Assembly: GCF_000425645.1 (NCBI RefSeq)
Contig: NZ_AUDV01000005.1
Location: 124,001 to 188,000 of the forward strand
Reading direction: 5' to 3'
DNA: 64,000 bases
Origin: Gaetbulibacter saemankumensis DSM 17032
GTDB lineage: Bacteria > Bacteroidota > Bacteroidia > Flavobacteriales > Flavobacteriaceae
Made by a program: the position numbers and the translations under genes. Positions 55,083 to 63,696 of this stretch are shown here, in pieces (position 1 is the first letter of the stretch; every line of letters begins with the position of its first letter). Under the pieces are notes generated by a model. The model saw only the letters and a list, made by a program, of their open reading frames with translations, was not told the origin of the DNA and made no database searches.

Positions 55083-55153
55083 TTTAAATGATTTAAATAA
55101 CTTGATAATCCTATTAGATTTTTAAAAAAATATTTAAGTAGTTTTGTAACTAC
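55083..55153. promoter_or_regulatory. tsaD promoter with overlapping inverted repeat
   Basis: TAGTTTTG at 55139-55146 is a perfect -7 box. It sits within GTAGTT (55138-55143), TTGT, AACTAC (55148-55153), a perfect six-base inverted repeat. Further upstream TTTAAAT (55083-55089) and ATTTAAA (55091-55097) form another. A repressor bound there would cover the box. The leader to ATG 55225 is about 70 bases. This lies in the divergent tamB/tsaD region; no -7 box is seen for tamB. Confidence 0.5.
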
Positions 55154-55224
55154 ATTTAAAATTCTGATAATGATTAAACCTATTAGAATTCAAAATTAAC
55201 AATTATTATGCCCAATTTTAATTA

Positions 55225-56247
55225 ATGGCTACACAAAATATTTACATTTTAGGAATTGAATCTTCTTGCGACGACACAGCAGCTTCTGTAATTCATAATG
55301 GTCGCATTTTAAGTAATGTTATAGCGAGTCAGAAAATCCATGAAGAATATGGTGGTGTTGTCCCTGAATTAGCCTCTCGAGCACATCAACAAAATATCGT
55401 TCCAGTAGTACATCAAGCACTTAAAAAAGCTAATATTACAAAAGACCAACTACAGGCCATTGCCTTTACAAGAGGCCCCGGATTAATGGGATCTTTATTA
55501 GTGGGTACCTCTTTTGCTAAATCTCTGGCTTTTGCTTTAAACATTCCGTTAATAGCTGTTAACCACATGCAAGGCCATATACTAGCTCATTATATTGATG
55601 AGGATGGTTTTGATAAACCTCCCTTCCCTTTTTTAGCGATGACCATTTCTGGAGGACATACCCAAATAGTTCGTGTTGATGATTATTTCGATATGACAGT
55701 TATTGGTGAAACTATTGATGACGCCGTTGGTGAAGCTTTTGATAAAAGTGGTAAAATTTTAGGTTTAGGTTATCCTGCGGGTCCAGAAATAGATCGTCGG
55801 GCAAAACTTGGCAACCCTAAAGCATATAAATTTACTAAGCCTAAAGTTGATGGCTTAAATTTCAGTTTTTCCGGACTTAAAACTGCTGTTCTTTATTTTA
55901 TTCAAAAGGAAGTAAAAGCAAATCCTGATTTTATAGAAGAAAACTTAAATGATATTTGTGCTTCCATTCAGTATACCATTATTAACATTTTAATGGATAA
56001 ACTAAAGTTAGCTTCAAAAGAAACAGGAATCAAGCATATTGCTATTGGTGGTGGTGTATCTGCCAATTCTGGTGTTAGACAGGCCTTAAAAGACGGTGAA
56101 AAAAAATATGGCTGGACAACCTATATTCCAAAGTTTGAATTCACTACCGATAATGCCGCTATGATAGCCATTGTAGGGTACCTAAAATATCTGGAAGGAA
56201 ATTTTTCGAAACAAGATGTAGCAGCCTCAGCCCGATTAAAAATTTAA
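55225..56247 (+). CDS. tsaD: tRNA N6-threonylcarbamoyladenosine transferase TsaD
   Basis: TsaD transfers the threonylcarbamoyl group to adenosine 37 of ANN-decoding tRNAs. The 340-residue protein opens ILGIESSCDDTAASV and carries the metal-binding NHMQGHILAHY (HxxxH), FLAMTISGGHTQIV, DDAVGEAFDKSGKILGLGYPAGPEIDR and the C-terminal AIGGGVSANSGVRQAL with the later FTTDNAAMIA. Length and motifs are standard. It starts a plus-strand run of seven genes. The YciO-like protein at 5.2 kb might supply or be unrelated to its substrate; tsaB and tsaE are not in the window. Confidence 0.97.
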   Translation: MATQNIYILGIESSCDDTAASVIHNGRILSNVIASQKIHEEYGGVVPELASRAHQQNIVPVVHQALKKANITKDQLQAIAFTRGPGLMGSLLVGTSFAKSLAFALNIPLIAVNHMQGHILAHYIDEDGFDKPPFPFLAMTISGGHTQIVRVDDYFDMTVIGETIDDAVGEAFDKSGKILGLGYPAGPEIDRRAKLGNPKAYKFTKPKVDGLNFSFSGLKTAVLYFIQKEVKANPDFIEENLNDICASIQYTIINILMDKLKLASKETGIKHIAIGGGVSANSGVRQALKDGEKKYGWTTYIPKFEFTTDNAAMIAIVGYLKYLEGNFSKQDVAASARLKI

Positions 56248-56272
56248 CAACTTAACCTATATAACCTCTTAA

Positions 56273-56917
56273 ATGAAGAAAAAACTACTCTTATTTTGTA
56301 TTATTAGCAGCTTATCGCTTTCTCTATGGGCACAAAGTGAAATCGAAACCGATTTAGCTAATATTGAAACTACAGAACAAGCCAATGATTACATCCGGAC
56401 CAAACCACAAAGCACGCAAAAAATTGTAGTTTTCAATGAGGAAAAACACAAAACCGTTTTAGCTAAGGAATTGTTCAAAATGAATAAAGGGGGTGTGAAA
56501 ATAGCACATAATGATTATGAAAAAACCTATTACAAAGTAATTGACAACTACAAAATTCCATATTACCGTGTAAGATATATTTATTTAAATGGTAACGAAA
56601 TGACTACTGAAGCTATCGAAACCACTAAAGAGCAGATAGTCATTAAACACAAACAAGGCGTTCCATTTTCTTTTTTAGCAAAACAGTATTCAATGGACAC
56701 CAGTGCAAAACGTGGTGGTGATACTGGCTGGTTCAAATCTGGTGCTAATCGCTTTGAATTTGAAAATGACGTTACGAGTAATACGGATGATCTGAATAGC
56801 ATTTTCACGATTGAATACCCTGAAAACCAAAGTTATTATGTAATTTTAAAATGTTTCGAACCTAAAACTATTTCAGAAATAAAAGTTTTAAAAATTATAG
56901 AACCTATAGAGTCCTAA
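56273..56917 (+). CDS. Secreted parvulin-type peptidyl-prolyl isomerase
   Basis: This 214-residue protein has a signal peptide (LLLFCIISSLSLSLWAQ), so it acts in the periplasm. The C-terminal half holds a parvulin/rotamase core: KQGVPFSFLAKQYSMDTSAKRGGDTGWFKSG, with the typical A-x-x-Y-S-x-D...GGDLG-like pattern. The strand order continues to QSYYVILKCFEPK. The N-terminal 90 residues are a chaperone-like extension. It could assist folding of exported proteins. Its stop overlaps the rsmE start (shared A), so translation is coupled. Confidence 0.85.
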   Translation: MKKKLLLFCIISSLSLSLWAQSEIETDLANIETTEQANDYIRTKPQSTQKIVVFNEEKHKTVLAKELFKMNKGGVKIAHNDYEKTYYKVIDNYKIPYYRVRYIYLNGNEMTTEAIETTKEQIVIKHKQGVPFSFLAKQYSMDTSAKRGGDTGWFKSGANRFEFENDVTSNTDDLNSIFTIEYPENQSYYVILKCFEPKTISEIKVLKIIEPIES

Positions 56918-57624
56918 TGCAATTATTTTATAGTCGAGATATTACCGAAAATAGCCGTTCGTTTACTTTCGATAAAGAAGAGAGTAAACATATCGTTAAA
57001 GTATTGCGTAAAAAACAAGGTGATACACTCTACATTACTAATGGCAAGGGTTGGCTTTTTATGAGTGAAATTATTGTTTCAGACATAAAAAGTTGCACGG
57101 TTAACATAGTAACTAAAAAATTAGAAAAAAAACGCAATTATAAATTGCATCTGGCAGTGGCACCCACAAAAATGAATGATCGCTACGAGTGGTTTCTAGA
57201 AAAAGTAACCGAAATAGGCATCGATAGTATAACGCCTGTTTTTTGTGATCATAGCGAACGGAAGGTTATTAAACCTGAACGTTTTGAAAAGATTATTCAA
57301 TCAGCGATGAAACAATCATTAACTTGTTATTTACCAAAGCTTAACGAGGCGGTTAGTTTTAAAACATTCATTTCTCAATCTTTTGAAGGCGATTGTTTTA
57401 TAGCTCACTGCGAAGAAATGAACAGAAAATCTTTAAAGCAGGAATTAAAACCTAACAAGGAAGTTACAATATTAATTGGTCCTGAGGGAGATTTTAGTCT
57501 GAATGAAATAGACTTAGCCCTACAACATAATTTTACCCCGGTAACTTTAGGAGAAACGAGATTAAGAACAGAAACAGCTGCCATTGTCGCTAGTCACAGC
57601 GTAGCCTTTATAAATGAAATATAA
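56917..57624 (+). CDS. rsmE: 16S rRNA (uracil-1498-N3)-methyltransferase RsmE
   Basis: This 235-residue SPOUT enzyme methylates U1498 of 16S rRNA. The N-terminal PUA-like domain (about 1-70: KHIVKVLRKKQGDTLYITNGKG) leads to the knot with ILIGPEGDFSLNEID and TPVTLGETRLRTETAAIVA, the S-adenosylmethionine site of the RsmE family. Length is standard. It overlaps by one base both the preceding parvulin stop (TAATG) and the following DUF4159 start. These overlaps indicate one transcript. Confidence 0.96.
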   Translation: MQLFYSRDITENSRSFTFDKEESKHIVKVLRKKQGDTLYITNGKGWLFMSEIIVSDIKSCTVNIVTKKLEKKRNYKLHLAVAPTKMNDRYEWFLEKVTEIGIDSITPVFCDHSERKVIKPERFEKIIQSAMKQSLTCYLPKLNEAVSFKTFISQSFEGDCFIAHCEEMNRKSLKQELKPNKEVTILIGPEGDFSLNEIDLALQHNFTPVTLGETRLRTETAAIVASHSVAFINEI

Positions 57625-58274
57625 TGAAACATATCACCTTATTAATCGTTTTATGTTTTGCTTTCATACCTATAGACGGTAAGGCTCAGGAAATAGCCCT
57701 GTTAAAGTATAAAGGAGGTGGTGACTGGTATTCAAACCCGACGGCTCTTCCCAATCTAATTTCATTTTGTAATAAGTTTATAAATACTAAAATTTCATCA
57801 AAACCTCAAGAAGTTGAAGTAGGTAATATCGATATATTCCAATACCCTTATGTACACATGACAGGACATGGTAATGTGTTTTTTAGTGAATCTGATGCGC
57901 AAAATCTTAAAAACTATTTAATTTCTGGTGGTTTTCTCCATATTGACGACAACTACGGATTAAAACCTTTTATAACCAAAGAATTAAAAAAGGTATTCCC
58001 GAATAATGATTTAGTTGAAATTCCTGCTTCTCATATCATATTTCATACGGCCTTTGAGTTTCCCGAGGGCTTACCAAAAATTCATGAACATGATGGTAAG
58101 CGTCCGCAGGCCTTTGGTATTTTTTATGAGGATCGTCTTGTTTTACTATTTACTTATGAAAGCGATTTAGGCGATGGCTGGGAAGACCCTGAAGTTCATA
58201 ACGATTCAGAAGCCGTCAGGACAAAAGCATTGCAAATGGGTGCTAATATTATAAAATACGCTTTCGAAAACTAG
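57624..58274 (+). CDS. Secreted DUF4159-family protein
   Basis: This 216-residue protein has a signal peptide (ITLLIVLCFAFIPIDGKAQ). The mature part matches DUF4159: YKGGGDWYSNPTALPNLISFCN, PYVHMTGHGNVFFSE, FLHIDDNYG, EIPASHIIFHTAFEF and LVLLFTYESDLGDGWED. The fold is like that of ThuA/flavodoxin-type glutamine amidotransferases, but no nucleophile is evident. Its function is unknown. Being wedged between two RNA methyltransferase genes, with coupled translation to rsmE, it may be linked only by the shared transcript. Confidence 0.85.
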   Translation: MKHITLLIVLCFAFIPIDGKAQEIALLKYKGGGDWYSNPTALPNLISFCNKFINTKISSKPQEVEVGNIDIFQYPYVHMTGHGNVFFSESDAQNLKNYLISGGFLHIDDNYGLKPFITKELKKVFPNNDLVEIPASHIIFHTAFEFPEGLPKIHEHDGKRPQAFGIFYEDRLVLLFTYESDLGDGWEDPEVHNDSEAVRTKALQMGANIIKYAFEN

Positions 58275-58287
58275 TTTCGATTAACCA

Positions 58288-58794
58288 ATGGACATGCAGC
58301 TAACTCACTACACAACGCACTTTAAATCGCGAAAATTCCCAATCACTTTAATTTGCGACCATGTAACTAATGCTCCCAATATTGGAAGTTTATTTAGAAT
58401 TTGTGATGCCTTTGGTGTAGAAAAACTAATACTCTGCGGTAACGATATTACATTAGGGCGTAAAATGTCAAAAACGTCTCGAGCTACAGAAAAAGTGGTT
58501 TCCTATGATATTCAGGAATCTGCTTTAGAGACAGTTAACCAATTAAAAAAAGAAGGCTATCAAATTATATCCCTTGAAATAACAACAGAAAGCCAGCCCA
58601 TTCACCAATTTAAGTTTTCCAAAGAAAAACCTACAGTATTGGTCATTGGCGATGAAAACTTTGGGGTTTCAGAAGCTATATTAAACCAATCTGACTATAT
58701 TTTACATATCGAAATGTTTGGACATAACAGCAGTATGAATGTTGTTCAAGCTACAAATGTTGCTTTATATGAGTTCACTAAGCAATTATTGTAA
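58288..58794 (+). CDS. TrmH-family (SpoU) RNA 2'-O-methyltransferase
   Basis: This 168-residue SPOUT enzyme has motif 1 LICDHVTNAPNIGSLFRICDAFGV with the catalytic Arg, motif 2 VLVIGDENFGVSEAIL and motif 3 HIEMFGHNSSMNVVQATNVALYE. It methylates ribose 2'-OH in tRNA or rRNA. It is shorter than E. coli TrmH, and the RNA target cannot be given. It starts 13 bases past the DUF4159 stop. Confidence 0.92.
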   Translation: MDMQLTHYTTHFKSRKFPITLICDHVTNAPNIGSLFRICDAFGVEKLILCGNDITLGRKMSKTSRATEKVVSYDIQESALETVNQLKKEGYQIISLEITTESQPIHQFKFSKEKPTVLVIGDENFGVSEAILNQSDYILHIEMFGHNSSMNVVQATNVALYEFTKQLL

Positions 58795-58816
58795 ACGGAA
58801 TTTTTATATTTACTAA

Positions 58817-59905
58817 ATGAATTCGAAAATCATTGCTAACGGTATTTTACGAGCCATAGGGATTTTACTTTCTATTGTGCTGCTATTCTATTTTCTGTAT
58901 AAAATACAAGCTGTTATTGCTTATATTGCCATTGCAGTAGTTATTTCCTTAATTGGGAGACCTGTTGTTATGTTTTTACGCAAACGTCTAAAATTTAAAA
59001 ACACGCTTGCCGTTATTTTTACTATTACAATTCTTTTAGGACTTATACTAGGTTTAGTAGGATTATTTATTCCATTAGTTATTCAACAAAGCCAAAACCT
59101 ATCGCTTCTAAACATCACCCAGTTTCAAAATAATTTCGGATATCTCTATGACGAAATATTAAAATATTTTAGTGTTCATAATATTAATTTAGAAAAAACA
59201 GTCAAGCAGCTTAATCTATTGTCTAAAATAGATTATTCGCTCATTCCTAACTTTCTAAATTCCGTAATAAGTGGTTTTGGAAATTTTAGTATTGGATTAT
59301 TCTCTGTTTTATTTATATCCTTTTTCTTTCTAAAAGACAGTATGTTATTTGAAAGTGGACTTTTCACATTCATTCCTAATAGTAAGGAAGCACATTGGAA
59401 AAACTCTTTAACTAAAATTAAAGATTTATTATCAAGATACTTTGTTGGCTTAATCTTGCAAATTCTTATACTTTTTATAATCTACACCATTGGCCTACTA
59501 ATAATAGGTATAGAAAACGCTATTGTTATTGCTTTTTTATGTGCTTTATTAAATCTAATTCCTTATATAGGCCCTTTAATTGGTGGGTTTTTAATGCTTA
59601 CTTTAACCATGACCAGTCATTTAGGTGAAAGTTTTAGCGACATTATTTTACCAAAAACATTCTGGGTGTTTATCGTCTTTATAATTGGCCAATTAGTTGA
59701 TAATTTCGGAAGTCAACCCTTTATATTTTCAAAAAGCGTAAAGTCGCACCCATTAGAAATATTCTTAGTTATTATTATTACAGGAATCCTTTTTGGTATT
59801 ATTGGATTGATTTTAGCTATACCTGTTTATACCGCGATAAAAGTTATTTTAAAGGAGTTTTTATCTGATAATGAAATCGTAAAAAAACTTACCAAAAATT
59901 TATAG
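58817..59905 (+). CDS. AI-2E family transporter
   Basis: This 362-residue membrane protein is of the AI-2E/PerM family. It has about eight helices in the usual arrangement: two at the start (ILRAIGILLSIVLLFYFLY, AVIAYIAIAVVISLIGRPVV), a long periplasmic amphipathic region (about 90-160), then four to five helices with LCALLNLIPYIGPLIGGFLMLTL and the terminal GIIGLILAIPVYTAIKVILKEFL. Family members export autoinducer-2 or act as Na+/H+ antiporters; the substrate is unknown here. It begins 22 bases after the SpoU gene, and the methyltransferase gene follows five bases after its stop. Confidence 0.88.
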   Translation: MNSKIIANGILRAIGILLSIVLLFYFLYKIQAVIAYIAIAVVISLIGRPVVMFLRKRLKFKNTLAVIFTITILLGLILGLVGLFIPLVIQQSQNLSLLNITQFQNNFGYLYDEILKYFSVHNINLEKTVKQLNLLSKIDYSLIPNFLNSVISGFGNFSIGLFSVLFISFFFLKDSMLFESGLFTFIPNSKEAHWKNSLTKIKDLLSRYFVGLILQILILFIIYTIGLLIIGIENAIVIAFLCALLNLIPYIGPLIGGFLMLTLTMTSHLGESFSDIILPKTFWVFIVFIIGQLVDNFGSQPFIFSKSVKSHPLEIFLVIIITGILFGIIGLILAIPVYTAIKVILKEFLSDNEIVKKLTKNL

Positions 59906-59910
59906 TCTCC

Positions 59911-61089
59911 TTGAATCCATTCATTTTAAATAGTGATATTCAAAAATTCATTTCTGATAATTTGAATACCGATATAAATAGCTTACTCTTAAAAGGTACA
60001 TCCTTTCCGCAAATTGAAACAAAGGAGCTTATAGAACAAATTGAAGCCAAAAAACGTTGCGAAAAGAAACTTCCCAGCTGGTTTCATACAAAAGGCATTT
60101 ATTTTCCGAATAAATTAAATATAGAACAAACATCATCTGAAGCTACGGCCAAATATAAAGCCGAATTAATTCAAGGCGCCAGTATTATTGACCTTACTGG
60201 AGGTTTTGGTGTTGATTGCTACTATTTCTCAAAACGGTTTCAAAGTGTCACACATTGTGAAATCAACCCAGAGTTATCTGAAATTGTTACTCACAACTAT
60301 AAGCAACTATATGTAAAAAATATTAAAACATGTTGTGGTGATGGCATACAGTATTTAAAAGATACCTCTGTACATTGTGATTGGATATATGTAGACCCTT
60401 CCAGACGTCATGATAGTAAGGGAAAAGTGTTTTTTCTTAACGACTGTATACCCGATGTCCCTAAAAATATTGATTTGTTATTTGGTTGTTCAAAAAACAT
60501 ATTAATTAAAACCTCACCCCTATTAGATATTTCGGTTGGTTTAAATGAACTCTCCTGTGTAAAAACCATTCATGTTGTAGCACTAAAAAATGAGGTCAAA
60601 GAACTGCTTTGGGTTTTAGAAAAAAATTACAAAGGAGAAACAAATATAAAAACCATCAATTTAAATACAGCCCCTGATCAGTACTTCGAGTTTAAACTAA
60701 GTGATGAAAAACTGGCAATGGCTACATATAGTGAACCAAATAACTTTTTGTACGAGGCAAATTCAGCTATCCTTAAAGCAGGTGCTTTTAACAGTATTTC
60801 TCAACAACTTCAATTATGTAAATTGCATCAACATTCACATCTTTATACAAGTAACACCCTAATAGATTTCCCCGGGAGGACTTTTAGAATAGAAAGTGTA
60901 CACCCGTATAATAAAAAAGCATTAAAAAAATTAGGCATTTCTAATGCAAATATCACCACGCGAAATTTCCCTGAAACGGTAGATGGTATTCGTAAGAAAT
61001 TTAAAATTAAAGATGGAGGTAATCGCTATTTATTTTTTACCACGGATATAGAAAATAACAAAATTGTAATTGAAACCACAAAAATTTAA
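59911..61089 (+). CDS. PG_1098-like class I methyltransferase
   Basis: This 392-residue protein has an N-terminal helical part, a Rossmann methyltransferase (about 75-240: SIIDLTGGFGVDCYYFSKRF, HCEINPELSEIV, CGDGIQYL, CDWIYVDPSRRHDSKGKVF) and a C-terminal ferredoxin-like/THUMP-like portion as in P. gingivalis PG_1098. The motif IV VDPSRR suggests a nucleic-acid or RNA substrate; family members are thought to act on RNA but without a proven target. The start is TTG 59911 (MNPFILNSD), five bases after the AI-2E stop, with no ATG suitably placed. It closes the tsaD cluster. Confidence 0.85.
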   Translation: MNPFILNSDIQKFISDNLNTDINSLLLKGTSFPQIETKELIEQIEAKKRCEKKLPSWFHTKGIYFPNKLNIEQTSSEATAKYKAELIQGASIIDLTGGFGVDCYYFSKRFQSVTHCEINPELSEIVTHNYKQLYVKNIKTCCGDGIQYLKDTSVHCDWIYVDPSRRHDSKGKVFFLNDCIPDVPKNIDLLFGCSKNILIKTSPLLDISVGLNELSCVKTIHVVALKNEVKELLWVLEKNYKGETNIKTINLNTAPDQYFEFKLSDEKLAMATYSEPNNFLYEANSAILKAGAFNSISQQLQLCKLHQHSHLYTSNTLIDFPGRTFRIESVHPYNKKALKKLGISNANITTRNFPETVDGIRKKFKIKDGGNRYLFFTTDIENNKIVIETTKI

Positions 61090-61103
61090 ATATTTAGACT
61101 AGA

Positions 61104-61559
61104 TTAAGACCGCTGTTTATTTAAACCTCTATCGTACATAACAATACTACCCGCAACAGAAACATTCAAACTCAATTCAGAATTAAATTTCACCAAAAAA
61201 TGAGCCTTCTCTATAGCTTGTCTCGATAAACCATGATCTTCGGCACCTAATAAATAAACACAACGTCTAGGATGCTTAAAAGTTTCCAAAGGTTCTGCCC
61301 TATCATCTAATTCAACGCCAACTAATCTGGCTCCCTTAGGTAAATTATTAAAAAAATCTTCGAAGGTATCGTAATGAAAATACGGCATGGCTTTTACTGC
61401 ATTATGTGTATCGCATGCTTGCTTTGCATAACGATTACCAATAGTAAAAATAAAACTGGCACCCAAATTCTGCGCTGATCGCCATAAAACCCCTAAATTT
61501 TCCGGAGTTTTTCCATTTTGAATACCAATACCAAAATATTCGTTTGTAAAATTATCCAT
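61104..61559 (-). CDS. TrmH-family (SpoU) RNA methyltransferase
   Basis: This 151-residue SPOUT protein has FGIGIQNGKTPENLGVLWRSAQNLGASFIFTIG (motif 1 with the catalytic Arg), VYLLGAEDHGLSRQAI (motif 2) and SELSLNVSVAGSIVMYDR (motif 3). It is close to the small stand-alone tRNA or rRNA ribose methylases. ATG 61559 is the start: the alternative TTG 61568 lies inside a perfect -7 box. It is convergent with the PG_1098-like gene at 14 bases. Confidence 0.9.
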   Translation of the reverse strand: MDNFTNEYFGIGIQNGKTPENLGVLWRSAQNLGASFIFTIGNRYAKQACDTHNAVKAMPYFHYDTFEDFFNNLPKGARLVGVELDDRAEPLETFKHPRRCVYLLGAEDHGLSRQAIEKAHFLVKFNSELSLNVSVAGSIVMYDRGLNKQRS

Positions 61560-61565
61560 AGCGTC

Positions 61566-61573
61566 CAAAAATA
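61566..61573 (-). promoter_or_regulatory. -7 box directly before the second SpoU gene
   Basis: On the minus strand TATTTTTG (61573 to 61566) fits TAnnTTTG exactly and ends six bases before the ATG at 61559. The transcript would start at or next to the start codon, making a leaderless mRNA. No clear -33 is seen. Confidence 0.5.
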
Positions 61574-61905
61574 TGACTTCTCCAGATAATATTAAACATT
61601 ATTATTCACTAAGTAATGAACGATCTAAATGCACATAGCCTCCATCAAACGTAATTATAAAACATGTCTTATGATTTTATTAATTTTTAGAAATAAAATT
61701 CTTTATTCCCTCATCAATAATATCATTTATCTACTCATACATATTTCTACTCAAATTCTGAACAGACAAACAAAACCTGTTAGTAATCAAATATTAAGAA
61801 ATCATTAAACATATCAAACAATTTTATTTTAACATAAATTTTACTATTTTTAGTAACGAACATTTTTTGACTAATTCAAATAATTAATAATTTAACCTTC
61901 CCTCT
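61574..61905. other. 332-base spacer before the amidohydrolase array
   Basis: This AT-rich spacer lies between the divergent SpoU gene and the truncated amidohydrolase gene. TATTTTTA at 61845-61852 is one base off the -7 consensus and is the best promoter candidate for the array, 54 bases before ATG 61906. I see no coding frame with signal, no hairpin with a T run, and no repeat. Confidence 0.4.
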
Positions 61906-62331
61906 ATGAAATTAAAAACACGCTCACCAATATTAGTATTACTAATATGTTTTGTTATTTCTGGCTACAGCCAAAACGTTAATCTTTTTAAAAACGCTAA
62001 TGTATTTGACGGTGTAAACGAAAAACTTATTGAAGACACCGAGATTCTTATCGATATTAATCTGGTAAAACAGATAGCCAAAGGCATCAAAGTACCAAAA
62101 GGTGCTGAAATTATTGATGCTACAGGCAGAACAGTGATTCCTGGCCTTATTGATGCGCACTGGGATACAACCTACGCCTATATTCCTGCCGCTGTACTAC
62201 TTGCAAATCATGGCGATATGCCTGAAGTGGCTATTAGAAGAATGACAGGGGCTAAAGAAACCTTATTTGGAGGATTCACTACCGTAAGAGACCCGGGAGG
62301 TAATCCATTCGCTATTTCTAATAATTTCTAA
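61906..62331 (+). pseudogene. Truncated secreted amidohydrolase (copy 1 of the array)
   Basis: The 141-residue frame has a signal peptide (VLLICFVISGYSQ) and then matches the first about 125 residues of copy 2 closely: NANVFDGVNEKLIE, TVIPGLIDAHW, AAVLL.N.GDMPEVAIR and GGFTTVRDPGGNPFAI. It then breaks into SNNF and a stop where copy 2 continues with KKLIDSG. The HxH metal motif is HWD here (HWH in copy 2), so one zinc ligand is gone. Only 11 bases separate its stop from copy 2. It looks like a duplicate that lost its 3' part, about 1 kb, and a catalytic residue. It might still be expressed and exported. Confidence 0.85.
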
Positions 62332-62342
62332 CACCTAATATT

Positions 62343-63680
62343 ATGAAAAAAGTACTTCATTTATTCTTTGTTACTTTCATCGTAACAACTATGAGTTTTA
62401 TCTCTTATGGTCAAGATGCCAAAAAAACAACCCTTATTACCAATGCCAAAATCTTTGATGGGGTTAATGAAAAATTGATTGAAGGCGATATTCTTATCGA
62501 AAATAATTTAATTAAAACCATTGAGGCCTCTATAAAAGCTCCAAAAGGGGCCAATATAATAGACGCTCAAGGTAAAACCGTAATTCCCGGTTTAATTGAT
62601 GCGCACTGGCATACTACCTATGCTTACACACCCGCAGCAGTTCTTTTTCTAAATCAGGGCGATATGCCTGAAGTGGCTATTCGCAGTATGACGGGAGCAG
62701 AAAAAACCTTACTACGTGGGTTTACTACAGTAAGAGATCCAGGTGGTAATCCATTTGCTATTAAAAAATTAATTGATTCCGGCGAATATCCAGGTCACCG
62801 TATCCTTCCTTCCGGTCCATTTATGAGTCCAACCTCTGGACATGCCGATTATTACGGAAAAACTGAAGTACCAAGGGATAAAGACTACATCAATTATTGG
62901 GAGCGAAATATGATGGCCATGACTTCTGATGGTGTTGATGAAGTAAGATTAAGAACCCGTGATATTCTTAAATACGGAGCTACTCAAATAAAAATCACTA
63001 CCGGTGGTGGTGTTGCTTCAGAGTTCGATCCTTTAGATGTGAGTGAATATTCAGTAGATGAAATCAAGGCCGTTGTTGAAGAAGCCAACAATTATAACAC
63101 CTATGTAACATCACATGTATATACAGACCGAGGGGTACGTACTTCTATAGAAGCAGGTGTTAAATGTATAGAACATGGTTTTTTTGTAACTGAAGAGACC
63201 CTGAAATTAATGAAAGAAAAAGGCGCCTGGATTTCCCTTCAACCGGTTTTCAAAGAAGACATGACATGGGATAATCCTTTAAGTCAGCATAAATTCGAAG
63301 GTATTGTAGAAGCTATTGACAAAGTATTTCCACTGGCTAAAAAAGTAGGTGTAAATATTGCGGTTGGTAAAGACCATCTTTTTGGTCCTACTACTGCTAT
63401 TCAACAAAACGAATATGTGGTTCGCCTAGGAAAATGGTTTACGCCTTTTGAAGCCTTAAAAATATACACCTCTGAAAATGCTCGATTACTAGAAATGAGT
63501 GGACCTCGCCACCCCTATCAAGAAGGTCCTCTTGGGGTTGTTAAAGAAGGAGCCTATGCCGACTTAGTTATTGTGGATGGAAATCCTTTAGAGAACCTGA
63601 GTCTCATAGCTGATCCAGAAAAGAACTTTGTAGTAATCATGAAAGATGGTAAAGTGTATAAAAATACTATTGACAAATAA
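62343..63680 (+). CDS. Secreted amidohydrolase (copy 2, complete)
   Basis: This 445-residue metal-dependent amidohydrolase is related to the imidazolonepropionase / Xaa-Pro dipeptidase group. A signal peptide (HLFFVTFIVTTMSFISYGQ) precedes the beta-sandwich entry (NAKIFDGVNEKLIEGDILIENNLIKTI). The first metal pair is IDAHWHTTYAY (HxH). The carboxylated-Lys region is QIKITTGGGV. Later ligands lie in YVTSHVYTD and CIEHGFFV, and GKDHLFG may supply the last Asp. The C-terminus EGAYADLVIVDGNPLENL is standard. The substrate is unknown, probably a peptide-like or cyclic amide compound outside the cytoplasm. Copy 3 begins 16 bases later. Confidence 0.92.
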   Translation: MKKVLHLFFVTFIVTTMSFISYGQDAKKTTLITNAKIFDGVNEKLIEGDILIENNLIKTIEASIKAPKGANIIDAQGKTVIPGLIDAHWHTTYAYTPAAVLFLNQGDMPEVAIRSMTGAEKTLLRGFTTVRDPGGNPFAIKKLIDSGEYPGHRILPSGPFMSPTSGHADYYGKTEVPRDKDYINYWERNMMAMTSDGVDEVRLRTRDILKYGATQIKITTGGGVASEFDPLDVSEYSVDEIKAVVEEANNYNTYVTSHVYTDRGVRTSIEAGVKCIEHGFFVTEETLKLMKEKGAWISLQPVFKEDMTWDNPLSQHKFEGIVEAIDKVFPLAKKVGVNIAVGKDHLFGPTTAIQQNEYVVRLGKWFTPFEALKIYTSENARLLEMSGPRHPYQEGPLGVVKEGAYADLVIVDGNPLENLSLIADPEKNFVVIMKDGKVYKNTIDK

Positions 63681-63694
63681 TATATATATATATA
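63681..63694. repeat. (TA)7 microsatellite between amidohydrolase copies 2 and 3
   Basis: Seven TA units follow directly on the stop of copy 2 and end just before the ATG of copy 3 at 63697. They fill the whole intergenic gap, where copy 3's translation start region would be. Confidence 0.8.
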
Positions 63695-63696
63695 TT

